64,000 nucleotides of DNA, from positions 9,283,317-9,347,316 of the forward strand of contig OY718804.1 in the NCBI GenBank assembly GCA_963070105.1, read 5' to 3'. The notes beneath the pieces were generated by a model. The model worked only from the letters and a program-made list of their open reading frames with translations, searched no databases and was not told the DNA's origin. Shown in pieces: positions 29,361-41,473 of this stretch. The stretch's first letter is position 1, and each line of letters begins with the position of its first letter. This DNA comes from Litomosoides sigmodontis (taxonomy: Eukaryota; Nematoda; Chromadorea; Rhabditida; Onchocercidae). The position numbers and the translations under genes were made by a program.

Positions 29361-31430
29361 TCACAAAAAGTACGGTGCAACAATACGATCCGGTTTCTCA
29401 CGTTCATTATCACTGGCTTCATCAAAATATTTTACTTGACGTTCATTCGAATTTATCTGAAGAATTGCCGCTTCATTCCCACAACGGTAACAATAGTTTG
29501 GTGCTGAAAAGCATGACTTTCCATAAACTTTCCCCAAAATGCGAATTTTTCTTATCAACAACTAAAGCTGTCAAACATAATAGAAAATGCGGGAACAACA
29601 TGAAAAAATTACCAGACCACACAGTGCACAGTAGATCATCCCAAATATATTTGAAACCCTCTAGCACCAACTGATGAGATCGGCATATCAATGTAAGATC
29701 ATTGGTATGCATAAAACGTTTCGTCACTTCTTGTCCGAAAAGCTGCAAATCATACAGAATAATCAAAATACCGTGCATTTAATCATGTAAAAATACTTCA
29801 ATAAAATGTATGTTAAATTTCATAATTGCCATGAAAAATAATAAAATAACTAACCCAACCCGCACCCCTTGGACTTAGTTCCCAGCCCTCTTCCGTTGGT
29901 TCCGGGTCAGACCATACCAAATCACATAAAGCGCCTTTGCTTGGAATTTCAACAGCTCTGAAACAATATGCATATAAACAATATGGGTATTCATAAGGTT
30001 GTTAAAAGAACTCACATACTTTTCTTTAGACAGGAAATAAATCGAAGCGTAAATTACGGGACACTTCAGTACTTGCTTGTAAAACATAGTTATATTAAAT
30101 ACCTAGCCAAAGTGAACATTTTTTCAAGGGTTTTGATCTCCGGCGACAATCCACCATGAACACACAAAATATGGTCATCAATTAGAGCGCCAACAGGTAA
30201 CATATCAAACACCTAAAGATTCTATGGATTACAACATTCATTTCACCGATTAAATTTTGATTTCTTGTAATATTAACCTTACAACAACAACGCCAAACCA
30301 TGGCATGTCCGTATTTCTGTATACATTCATCGTAAAATCCATAAACAGCCGAAATGCGCCGAGACTCATGATTCCCTCGAAGAAGCGTTATTGATTCCGG
30401 ATACCTCAGCATTAACGAGAACAAATATGTTAGAGTTTCCAAGCTATAGTATCCCCTAAAAATTATAGGAGTTATGACAGCATTGGTGACAGGCAAAATA
30501 ACAAGTTTAAAACCGAACTTCAAAAGTATTAAATTATATTTGATTCTGAGTTTGCAAAGAAGGAAACAAACCTATCAACGTAATCCCCCATGAAAACATA
30601 TCTTGTTGACGGCACCCGACCACCTGTTTCAAATAATTTTAATAAGTCGTAAAATTGTCCATGTATGTCACCACAAACAGTTACTGGTGAAGCTATTTCA
30701 ACTACATTTGATTCATGCGATAAATGGGTAACTAACCTGAATATAAAATTAACAAATTATGAAATGTGACAAGCAAGTAATGGACGACTGAAATGTACAA
30801 TGAGTCGATATGACATAAAAAAACAACAGCTAATCACCCTCCCCCTCTTCACAACTTCACAACTAAGATTTCCAACAGTCTGTTTTAGTAAAGATCCAAA
30901 TAGAGATGCTTTCCCTAAAGAAAACGTTCAGCTTCCCAGTACCATGATTTGCTGAATTCAGTCTAAAAAACATTAAAATTTACATATTACACAGTAGAAT
31001 CATCTCATCTTCTGGCAAATACTGGCACTTCGAACTTTCCTCTACCCATCTGTCGGCATCAATAGTTAGTCCTCGATAATGTAATTGACATTGGCCTCCG
31101 CCACCTTCACCAGCTCTTTGTTGCTCTTCTCTTGCCTTGGTCATAATCTGAAAGCTCTTTCAAAAAATTTTAGTTGATATTCCCGACATCAGCAAAATAT
31201 GTTCAGCATGTTGAGACTTGCAGGTCAATTTTTGCACTGATTGCACAATCTCTAATCTCATTAAATTTGCGACCAGTGAAAGGTTTCGATGATAACCTTT
31301 TAATAGATAAAAATTATCCATTAGGAAAAAAATTCACGAACTGACGAACCTTCTGGCGTTCACCTCTGTATGCTTTCCGAAACTTACTAGTGCGTAAAAA
31401 CCTATCCTTCTTTTTCTTGGGCGAATTCAT
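29361..31430 (-). CDS. PP6-like Ser/Thr protein phosphatase catalytic subunit
   Basis: Eight exons (31350-31430, 30984-31147, 30572-30736, 30278-30455, 30103-30212, 29855-29957, 29613-29742, 29361-29503) in consistent phase give 357 residues. PPP-family metallophosphatase signatures in order: [83 protein letters not shown]. The end, APYFL, resembles the methylated YFL tail of PP2A/PP4/PP6. CCCKVFDML and the [10 protein letters not shown] segment are closest to PP6 as I recall that family, but it is divergent and could be a lineage-specific PP2A/4/6 paralogue. About 50 residues longer than human PP6 at the N terminus: [19 protein letters not shown] and a Gly-rich stretch (GEGGGGQ), a possible nuclear localisation signal. 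Confidence 0.9.
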
Positions 31431-31643
31431 TTTCTTGCACAAAACTACTTATAAGCTACAGGAAAGCACCAAGAAACTAGAAATTTAGAAATCAATCAAA
31501 CTGGTAAAGCAATCGAAAACAATCTGCGAACCTCCGAAACTTACTACTGCGTGAAAACCTATCCTTCTTTTTCTTGGGTGCGTTTATTTTCTTGCACAAA
31601 ACCACTTACAAGCTATAGGGAAGCACCAAAGGACCAGAAATTG
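31377..31643. repeat. tandem duplication of phosphatase first exon and leader
   Basis: About 110 bases at 31377-31486 (first coding exon plus upstream sequence) recur at 31533-31643 with scattered changes. In the distal copy the start codon is ATA instead of ATG, but the rest stays open and still encodes PKKKKDRF. Looks like a partial gene duplication that lost its start. Confidence 0.85.
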
Positions 31644-32465
31644 AAAAAACAAAAAAAGTGATTTTCTAATCGTACAACACAAAATTATCCCTTCTCAACC
31701 TTCCCAACATCGACCTCACCTTTTCACACAGCCTAAACACTCTTCCTATAATTCTACTTAAGCGCTAGACTAATCAGAGATCATATCTATGGAAAACAAA
31801 TAGCCATATATCTGACAGAAAAAAATTTCCCGAACTTGCTATTCATAACAACGTTCCCTCTTAGGAACAATGCCTTTCTACTGGCGCAAAGATCTAACAA
31901 TGGATATGTTACAAGGATGCCTGAAATACCTCGAACATTAACCTTTGAAATGGTAAACGCACAAAATGACGAGGAGATAGAAGGAGATTCTTCGAGATCG
32001 ACGTTTCAAAAGACTGAATCCATAGGGGAATTAAAAAAACCACTTATTTAAAAAAACCGGCAAAGTATATTTATATCCACCTTGAAAGCCATATATTAAA
32101 ACAAGACCAATGTACTGCTTAACAATATTCTCGTACTATAAAAGAAATTAAAATCTTCATGTAATAGACCACTTGTTATTTTTTTAAGCTTAAAATGAAG
32201 TATTTATGTCAACCAACACCGAATAGGCAACATTATTATGAAATAAAACATTTTTATGCCAGCATATAGAAAAATACAAAAAAATCATGAATAGAATCCA
32301 ATAACAAGAGTGGAAATAATACAAAGTACCAATTCATTTTCGATGAACTTTCATAGAAAGAGCACTTGCTTCTCTACCTTACATTTTTAATAAGCTCAAT
32401 GCTTTAACGGATAAAAACACAATAGTAACAAGTGAAACAATTATAAAAAGCACCACCAATCACAG
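31644..32465. other. spacer between phosphatase and GrpE
   Basis: A plus-strand frame at 31836-32051 (71 codons, acidic centre, ending GELKKPLI) is the only open stretch of note; it has no partner exons and no known motif, and I do not call it a gene. The remainder is AT-rich and should include the GrpE 3' UTR. Confidence 0.45.
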
Positions 32466-34552
<2,087 letters not shown>

Positions 34553-35591
34553 AACCGCTTGAAGCTATGTGAATGTTTGTCCGTTATGTGAAATCTGGAA
34601 TTTGTCACTGACTGCAGCGGATTAACAAAGGTCAAGACACCAAACACACTACGCTGAACTTCCGAAACCAACCAATTTACACGTATTTCCTGCTTGCCCC
34701 TGCGCACACCCGCAAAGCAGCCTGAATGGCGGAATCACAAAACGACGTTTACTATCGTCAAGCGACATTCAAGCTACACTAGACAATACGGTCTCAAAGT
34801 GATTTCCATATTTCTCTCGATCTTTTTCATTTTTTTCTCTCGCCGCCCTTTATCTTGCTGTTTTTCTCTCCAAGTAATAAATCCATATATTTCCTCTGGC
34901 GCGAGACGTGTGCGGCTTTCTGCCCACTTGATTGCACGAGGTTAGCGCTCTACACTTCCGTACTGTGCTTTAAATCTGCGTGTACGTACGTCGCCTAGAC
35001 GCATGTGCTTACTGGCGCGTCGTACTTGAAATTGCGTTTGTCGTTTCTCCCTTTCACGTGGAATTACTGCTCTTCCATTTCCTTTGTTGTTATGTATTTT
35101 TATATGCCTCTATGCTACGTATCATTTTCATGTCCATTTTTTGCTTTACGTTTTTTATTCATTACGTGCTCCAGTTTTTCTCACACTTTTTATTCATTAC
35201 GAGCTCTAGTTTTTCTCACTATTGCTCCAGTTTTTCTCACTGTGTTACTAAATAAGAAATCAATTACAGTAATCCTGTTTCAATTTAAAGTGAATCATAC
35301 AGCGACAATAATAGCTGATTAAACCAGCAACATTGCTTTGTATTTAGTGTTTCAAGAACTTTCACGAAAGATGTAAGAAATTTTTTTAGCGATGTAATTT
35401 CACCAGCTTCATCGAAAATCAGCTGCAGTTAACGGTGCTAATCCGCTCAGAGCTTCATGCGAGTGCGACGTTAATCATCGAATTAATTAACTGATTAGAA
35501 ACGTATAGCAAGCGACGATACAAATTTAAAAGTATATCTGAATATGCAAATTTTAGACTCAACAGTAGTAAATGGCAGTATTGTAAGTCAA
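34553..35591. other. divergent spacer between GrpE and MRPL16
   Basis: Presumed shared upstream region of two nuclear genes for mitochondrial proteins. Contains the repeat at 35150-35242. Open frames here are hydrophobic low-complexity translations with no support. Confidence 0.5.
35150..35242. repeat. imperfect tandem repeat
   Basis: A unit of about 37 bases containing TTTTTATTCATTACG then GCTCCAGTTTTTCTCAC occurs twice, followed by a shortened third copy (GCTCCAGTTTTTCTCAC). Confidence 0.75.
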
Positions 35592-37007
35592 ATGGAAATG
35601 TTGCTTCAACGAACTAAATCAGTATGTCAGAATTCGGTGCGTTTTTTGCGTAACAACAAGAAATGGTTACCGAGACCAGAGCCGGAAACATTCGAAAGTA
35701 AGTCGAATTGACTGAGAGCTATTAATGGAATGTTTTATTGTTGTTTAGCTAATGTGACTGTTACAGAAGTAATCGCAGATGACTCATTACACTCGAAGCA
35801 GACAGTTTCAATGTCTGTTTTATTAAGATTGAGATGCCTTCTGAAGCGAGACATCATTTCAGATGTTGTTTTTCCACCAAATGGGGAGTATAAATTGCCA
35901 CCAATGCCCGAAGAGCCAACTTATGATCCCGCATTAGGCGAAGAAAAATTCAAGTCATCGAAGCAGCTCGTAAGTATTCGTGGTGTCGAGGAGATACACA
36001 CAGAATTGATCCACAAACAGTATGGTCTCGCTGCTGTCGGTGGTGGCTTCATTAGCGCATATGATTTTAATTTTATTCGTGTAATTTTTTATTATTTTTC
36101 TGGCCGTATACTGAGTTTATGAATTAGACTTGTTTATCAGTTATTTTCACAAAAGAAATCAAATTGTTATTCACTTAATCCTGCTTCAATCTTTACTACA
36201 TATGGAAGGGAATGTGAGTGGTTTAAGTTTAATTTAAAAGATTATTGCCAAGTTAATTAAAAAAAAACTTATTTGTAGGACCGTTTGAATAGAAACCTTT
36301 TAAAAAATCAATTCGCAATATGGAGGGTTCCTGCGCCGTGGCTTCCACGTACGAAGAGGGCGATTGGAGCGAAACCGGGTAGTGGTAAGGGGAACATTCA
36401 TCATTATGTTACACCTGTTCGAGCAAAAAGAATTATTCTGGAAGTCGGTGGTCACATTATGGAATTGGAAGTTTGTTTAGAATGAATTTTACTTACATTA
36501 AATAAGTATTCGAAAGGCAATCTTTTATTTCCTTGCTGCTACTAATGACTACGTTTTCTTTTACTTTAGTAATATAAAAATTAAGTTGGAAGGTAAGTTA
36601 ACTGTTTATAGAACTTTCTATTTTGTGGTTTGCCTTCCTCATTTCCAGTCTCAGCTTTGAATCACTCGTTATCTTATAATGTGTTATTTTCTTTTATATT
36701 AAAGTGAAGGGAAGTAAATTTTGTTTTATTTCATTGATGGCAGTTAATCTTTTGCCTAATTAACCTCATGCTAACTAATGCTGTACTTTAGGCGAGAGCT
36801 TATATGATGTATCTCTGCGAAAGGTTTCGTTTTCCTGTGGAATTTATTAGCGAAAAAATATTGGAAGAGAGGAAACTTGAAGAAAAAAAGATTGAGGAAA
36901 TGAATGTTAATAAATTTAACTGGGATTTAGCTTTGAAATATAATATGCAAAATTGCCGTAAATGGCTATCATATTATGATATCGCTTTTAAATGCAAATA
37001 CACATAA
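35592..37007 (+). CDS. mrpl-16: mitochondrial large-subunit ribosomal protein uL16m
   Basis: Exons 35592-35697, 35749-36080, 36279-36470, 36792-37007; phases give 281 residues. uL16 lies by the tRNA binding sites of the large subunit. The family core is clear: LAAVGGGFISAYDF, NQFAIWRVPAPWLPRTKRA, GSGKGNIHHYVTPVRAKRII and LEVGGHIMELE, with the R-x-G-x-GKG loop intact. The N terminus has a basic segment (LLQRTKSVCQNSVRFLRNN) that fits a mitochondrial presequence, and KKWLPRPEPETFE resembles the start of the mature mammalian protein. The C-terminal exon is helical and charged (ILEERKLEEKKIEE). The start codon chosen is the first ATG in frame; an earlier ATG at about 35574 hits a stop at once. 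First gene of a possible plus-strand operon. Confidence 0.94.
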
Positions 37008-37311
37008 CATTTACGGTGATTTTATATTTTAATGATTTTGAAAAATTGAAATTCAAGATGCTGAAACATAGAGGGTACTTGTTTACTTTTTTGTTAAAAT
37101 CATGTATTAGCAATTATTTCTTTGCTAGTTTTGTTAGTATTTATCAATGTTGAGTTTGTATATATTGCGGATAAAATATTTCTTCAATGTGGAGGTGGGA
37201 AAGTTTGTTTGTTTTATCACCAGGGACATATTTTATGCCAAAAAGCTCTAACTCAGTGAATATAAGGGTAATACTGTTGCATAATTACTGTGTTATTATC
37301 CATTACATCTG

Positions 37312-37359
37312 AATAAAGCTTATATTGTTTTACTAATTAATAGGGTTTCTAATTTACAG
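37312..37359 (+). promoter_or_regulatory. intercistronic signal: AATAAA and splice acceptor
   Basis: AATAAA at 37312-37317 (MRPL16 3' end) is followed 42 bases later by the acceptor TTTACAG ending at 37359, 13 bases before the PGAP2 ATG. A poly(A) signal close before a 3' splice site matches nematode operon junctions where the downstream mRNA is trans-spliced. The trans-splicing itself is inferred. Confidence 0.55.
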
Positions 37360-37372
37360 TAATGGATCTCAG

Positions 37373-38593
37373 ATGGCATTAGTGGGTGAGGAGGAATTGT
37401 TGTGTATTTCATTCCGATGGTTTGTTCTTGTTACGGCAGGTTTACCTTTCACTGCCTTATTTCTCTGCATATCATTAGCATTAGCATTACATCTGGATGA
37501 ATCTACTCGAACCCACTGCGGTGTTGTAAATTATTTGCCATCTGTATCGGCTGCTGTCGCGTCTTTCTCACCAGAGCGCTATGTTTGGCGATTTTTTATC
37601 GCTTTACATTCCGCACCTCGGATTGTGGAGGCTTTAGCTTTTAAGTAAGTTTCGCTAATTGCTGTCGTATTTCTTTCGTTTCCCTGATAAACGTTTACCA
37701 GTTTGTTATTTATCTTGTCTGATTTCACTTTTTCTTTCAACAGAAATCTACTGTTAACATCACCGCTACGACCGTTAAACGATCGTATATGGTTCGAAGT
37801 TGCTTGTCAATTAGCATGCTTTGTAAATATCGCTGGAAGTTTATTCCTTCTTTTGCTAACTACTGCTTCATCCGTCGAAAATCATGGTATCATCCACTAC
37901 ATTTGTTTGTATTTTGCGCAATTTGAGTTATTCGCACAATGCAAATAATTATTTCAGGGAATATGAATTGAGTCCATTATTTCAGCTCTGCATAAAATAT
38001 CGTTTGCCGGATTTGCTCTATGTTCAATAATTTATATGTTGATTGCAACGAGTCTATTTCAATATTCTGGCAGGCGTCGTACATCATCATTAGTCAGTCT
38101 CTTTTTCTATTTTTTTTGGTAACTTTTGCATAGTTATGTTCAAAAAATGAAAGAATGTCATTGAAAATTTGATCGCATAGAGGACTGATGAACATTGAGA
38201 TGGATTTTTACCATAGTGAAATTCTCTGCTACGGTAACATTTGTTGTAAGATAGTGTTTGATCTGCCTTGCATTAGTGATATTCTGTTCCTAACTTTTGT
38301 TCCTTGTTTAGGGCGAGAAATCATTCCAGTACAAGGTACTTATGTGTTCCATATCAGCGTTATCACTTCTGCTCGCGGTATATTTCTTCCAGCGTCATAA
38401 CACATATTGTGAACCTGGGATATATACAATGTTTGCTATTTCTGAATATGCTGTTGTACTGTCTAATATACTTTTTCACTGTACCTTACTTTTTGATTTT
38501 CATGGGAAGTATTTTGTTTTGACTTCATCTGGTCCAAACTTTCATTACCAACCTCTCCTGCCTGAATTTAACGCTAGCAAACGTTCCGCTTGA
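37373..38593 (+). CDS. pgap-2: PGAP2, GPI-anchor lipid remodelling membrane protein
   Basis: Four exons (37373-37644, 37744-37886, 37986-38092, 38312-38593) in consistent phase give 267 residues. PGAP2 (Frag1/DRAM/Sfk1 family) is a Golgi/ER multi-pass protein needed for saturated fatty acid addition to GPI anchors. Diagnostic stretches: THCGVVNYLPSVSAAV, ERYVWRFFIALHSAPRIVEA, the membrane segments around FVNIAGSLFLLLLTTASSVE, and near the C terminus YFFQRHNTYCEPGIYTMFAI followed by SEYAVVLSNILFHCTLLFDF. About six hydrophobic segments are visible, as expected. The join CATG to CTCTGC restores SSVENHALHKISFAGFAL, matching the family. The start follows a likely trans-splice acceptor at 37359; an ATG at 37362 is out of frame. 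Confidence 0.95.
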
Positions 38594-38967
38594 TAGTTTT
38601 TTTTTTTACCACAGAACGTTTGAAGAAATCTTAGTTTGATTGTCCTTTTATGTTAAATTTTATAGAATTTTAGAAGGCTTCGGTCTTATTACAAGGTTTT
38701 CTTGTTGTATATTATTATACTTGCTCTTTTTATATGTTTTTCAGTTCTTTGTAATATCCATAATATGGACTGCTTATATGTTCATTATTATGATGTTCCT
38801 TGCTTCATAAACGTTACTAATCTCTTTTCTGTTTTAAATAGTTTCAGTCAAAAATATCCTTACGTCGATTTCGACTCGAAGCGTATCTGCAACTTTTGTA
38901 AATTTTTCGTCTTGGTATATTCTCAGTACAATAACATTTGTTTCCCTGTTTCAGGAACATCGTCATC
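38594..38967 (+). other. PGAP2-LYAR intercistronic region
   Basis: About 370 bases, AT- and T-rich. Ends in the strong acceptor CCCTGTTTCAG (ending 38954), 13 bases before the LYAR ATG, a likely trans-splice site. No canonical AATAAA seen. A frame at 38702-39007 is Cys/Phe-rich and not supported as a gene. Confidence 0.5.
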
Positions 38968-40498
38968 ATGGTGTTTTTCAGTTGCGATACATGCAGCGAA
39001 GCTTTAAAAAAAAATCAAGTTATTAAGCATGGATTCAGGTGCAGGTATGTTCACGTTCTTCATGAACTTTAAATATGAACTGCTGTTTCTCTGTAAATTC
39101 CATAACTTACATTATATTTATATTTGACATAGTTTTTTTAGTGCCATATTAATACAACGTTTTCTTTTTATAAGAATTACTATGTTTCGAAGTGTTTGAT
39201 CATTCACTACTCAAAAATTATCAAGTTTAAACTTAGTGGTTTTAAAACAGTCAAGACCAGTTACGAGTAAACAGTATACTAGTCTCTCGAAAATGGCACC
39301 TGACATCAGATCATTAAATCAAATTTGGTCAGTTTGATAGGAATTACATTTATATTGGTAATTTAGAGAAATATTTCAGGGAAACAACATATTCATGTTT
39401 GGATTGTGGTGAGTCGTTCTCTATAGAAACCTATAAGAGTCATATCAAATGTGTTACAGAGAAAAAGAAGTATGGTGGCAAGAATTACGTTGAAAAAGAA
39501 AACAAAGTAAGTTTTTCAACGGTGAGAATGATTCATTAATGTTCGAAATATTTGATTAATTAACATAAGTTATAGGGTGAAGCGAAGCAAAATCAATGGG
39601 TTGAGCAAGTAGAGCGAGCAATAGAGAATGTTACTGATAAGGGATTGAAAGATCTTCTGCAACAAATTCATGGTTTCAACAACGTACCAAGGAAAGAAGC
39701 GAAATTTATCAATTTTTTACAGAATTCCATTAAAATCCGAGATCGAGATCTATGTGTTAAGGTACAGCATTTGAAGGTTGATTGTGATCGGTTCCGAAGG
39801 AATGCAGAAATTCGTCATGAGTTCTTCATTTTTTCATTATTTCAAAAATCGTTTTAACTAGTCAGTTTTATATTAATGATAAATCAGGCGTGGAGTTGTA
39901 TAAGTGAGCAAGCTCAAAAATTACGGCGAGAAACTGAAGTAGAATCAAAAAGAAATGGCGAAAGTTGTAATAGCGTGGGTGACGAAAAAGGACTTAGTTC
40001 TGAACAAGAAATTTCAAAAGGTAATGAAGAAGAAGTGGGAGAAATCGAAAATGAAAGAAGGAAAAAGCAAAATGGCATGTGGGAGGATGACAACGATGGT
40101 GCAAGACAGGTACGTAGCTTGCACACCATTTGTTTATAACAGGTCTTATTTCATTAATTGTGTTAAAAATGTAACTTTATTGTTATTATTATAAGTTGTG
40201 CAAGTTTTTTGCTTGATTTAGAATCAGCAAGGAAGTAAGAGGTTAAAAATAGTGATTATAGATAAAATTAACAGTGGAGGATGTGAAGAAATTCAAGTGG
40301 AAACGAGCAATTAAGCGAGCTTTAAAGGAAGCAGAAAATGGAGAAATGAAGGTGAAGCGGTTGAAAAGCAAAGTCATTCAGAGTTATTTGGCAAGTGGTC
40401 AGTGTAGTGGAAGTGATGAAAATCCCGAAACCATTTTTAATTCTAAGTTATGTTCCTTGGGTTTACATATTGATGATAAAGTAGTGCGGCTAAATTAA
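38968..40498 (+). CDS. lyar: LYAR-type zinc-finger nucleolar protein
   Basis: Six exons: 38968-39044, 39380-39506, 39576-39761, 39888-40109, 40222-40234 and 40275-40498; the phases add to 282 residues. LYAR family proteins act in the nucleolus in pre-rRNA processing. The N-terminal LYAR zinc finger is complete: MVFFSCDTCSEALKKNQVIK, then CRETTYSCLDCGESFSIETY, SHIKCVTEKKKYGGKNY. The middle is acidic and Lys/Glu-rich. The C terminus KKFKWKRAIKRALKE to VIQSYLASGQ and IDDKVVRLN matches the conserved LYAR C-terminal domain. Exon 5 is only 13 bases and the intron after it only 40 bases (GTAAGA to AACAG); this join restores frame, while direct joining of exon 4 to exon 6 does not. Start follows a TTTCAG acceptor at 38954. 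Confidence 0.92.
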
Positions 40499-41473
40499 TT
40501 GTTATAAATGTCTGCTGTTGTATTGTTAATGCATTGTGTGGGCGTCTTGCGCAAAAATTCTTTGTTCATATTGCCATCACAAAATGTACAATTTACTGTT
40601 TTTGCAAATGTGCTACTTCTTTTGGTGAAGGTAAACTAATTCAAATCACTAGGAGTTTAGAATTGATTAATCAAAGTGATATTATGGTTTCAGCAACGGA
40701 TCATTGGGCGGTGATTCTTTTTCCGGTGGCTGCAGTTGTCATTTATTCATATCCTTCACATTGAAAGGAAAGCATGACGTCTGGTGTTGTAGTTTTTGTT
40801 CCATATAATTGTTCGACGCCATAACTTTTTGTTATACAGGAAGCTGAAAGAGACTGTTTAATGAATGTGGAAGATATTAACTAATTGCGCATGCACGTGG
40901 GAATTAAGGCTTAAGCATCTTTAATGTGAATTTCATTTAAAACCATATATTGGAGGTTTTCATGTTAAAAATGGAATAATATTATTGCCATGATTAAATA
41001 TCAGCTACTTTCGTTATTGAGAAGTTTTATTCCTTATAATTAGCATCATGCACATAAATTAAAATGAGAGCTATTTTTTCGTGTCCATTTAGTTGGTGCA
41101 TGTTGTGCACTTTTCATTATCATGATATCTTGCAGCTTTCATAGCGAAGTAATAAATTTTTTAATTTCTTTTTCAGAAAAATTGTGACTTTTCCATTCAA
41201 GCGGTATTCCTACCGTTAATTTTTTTCATTTTTCTGGATTGGCGAATGACTGATAACAAAATGTAGTGGAAATTAACAGCTTAATCTTGGAATGATTTTT
41301 TTTTTGCTTTTAGATACTGTAGATCTTGAACGATTTCTTGTGATATTTAATTCTTGAATGCTCAATGTGTGCGTCAAATATTTTTTTTATAACGATTTCT
41401 TTAACTTTTGTTATTAACCTTATAAAAAAAATATAAAATGTGAATGTGAATTTTCAGTTGTTATTATAGGGTC
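40499..41473 (+). other. spacer downstream of LYAR
   Basis: Short unsupported frames only. AATAAA at 41151-41156 and acceptor-like TTTCAG (ending 41457) and TTATAG (ending 41469) precede the ATG at 41474, again resembling a trans-spliced junction. Confidence 0.45.

Noticed and set aside
31836..32051. 71-codon plus-strand frame
   Set aside because: Reasonable composition but no partner exon, no family and no nearby splice or promoter context; kept only as a note in the spacer entry.
34694..35322. overlapping hydrophobic plus-strand frames upstream of MRPL16
   Set aside because: They are low-complexity Phe/Ser/Leu translations of T-rich repeated DNA with no homology or splice support.
36804..37007. 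separate small Lys/Glu-rich protein starting at an internal ATG
   Set aside because: It is the last exon of uL16m (36792-37007), which joins in phase 0 to the exon ending MELE.
37500..37520. tRNA B-box-like GGGTTCGAG on the minus strand
   Set aside because: It lies inside the PGAP2 coding exon, with no A box or cloverleaf around it.
38702..39007. 101-codon Cys/Phe-rich frame overlapping the LYAR start
   Set aside because: Out of frame with the LYAR first exon, T-rich composition, and crosses the likely trans-splice acceptor.
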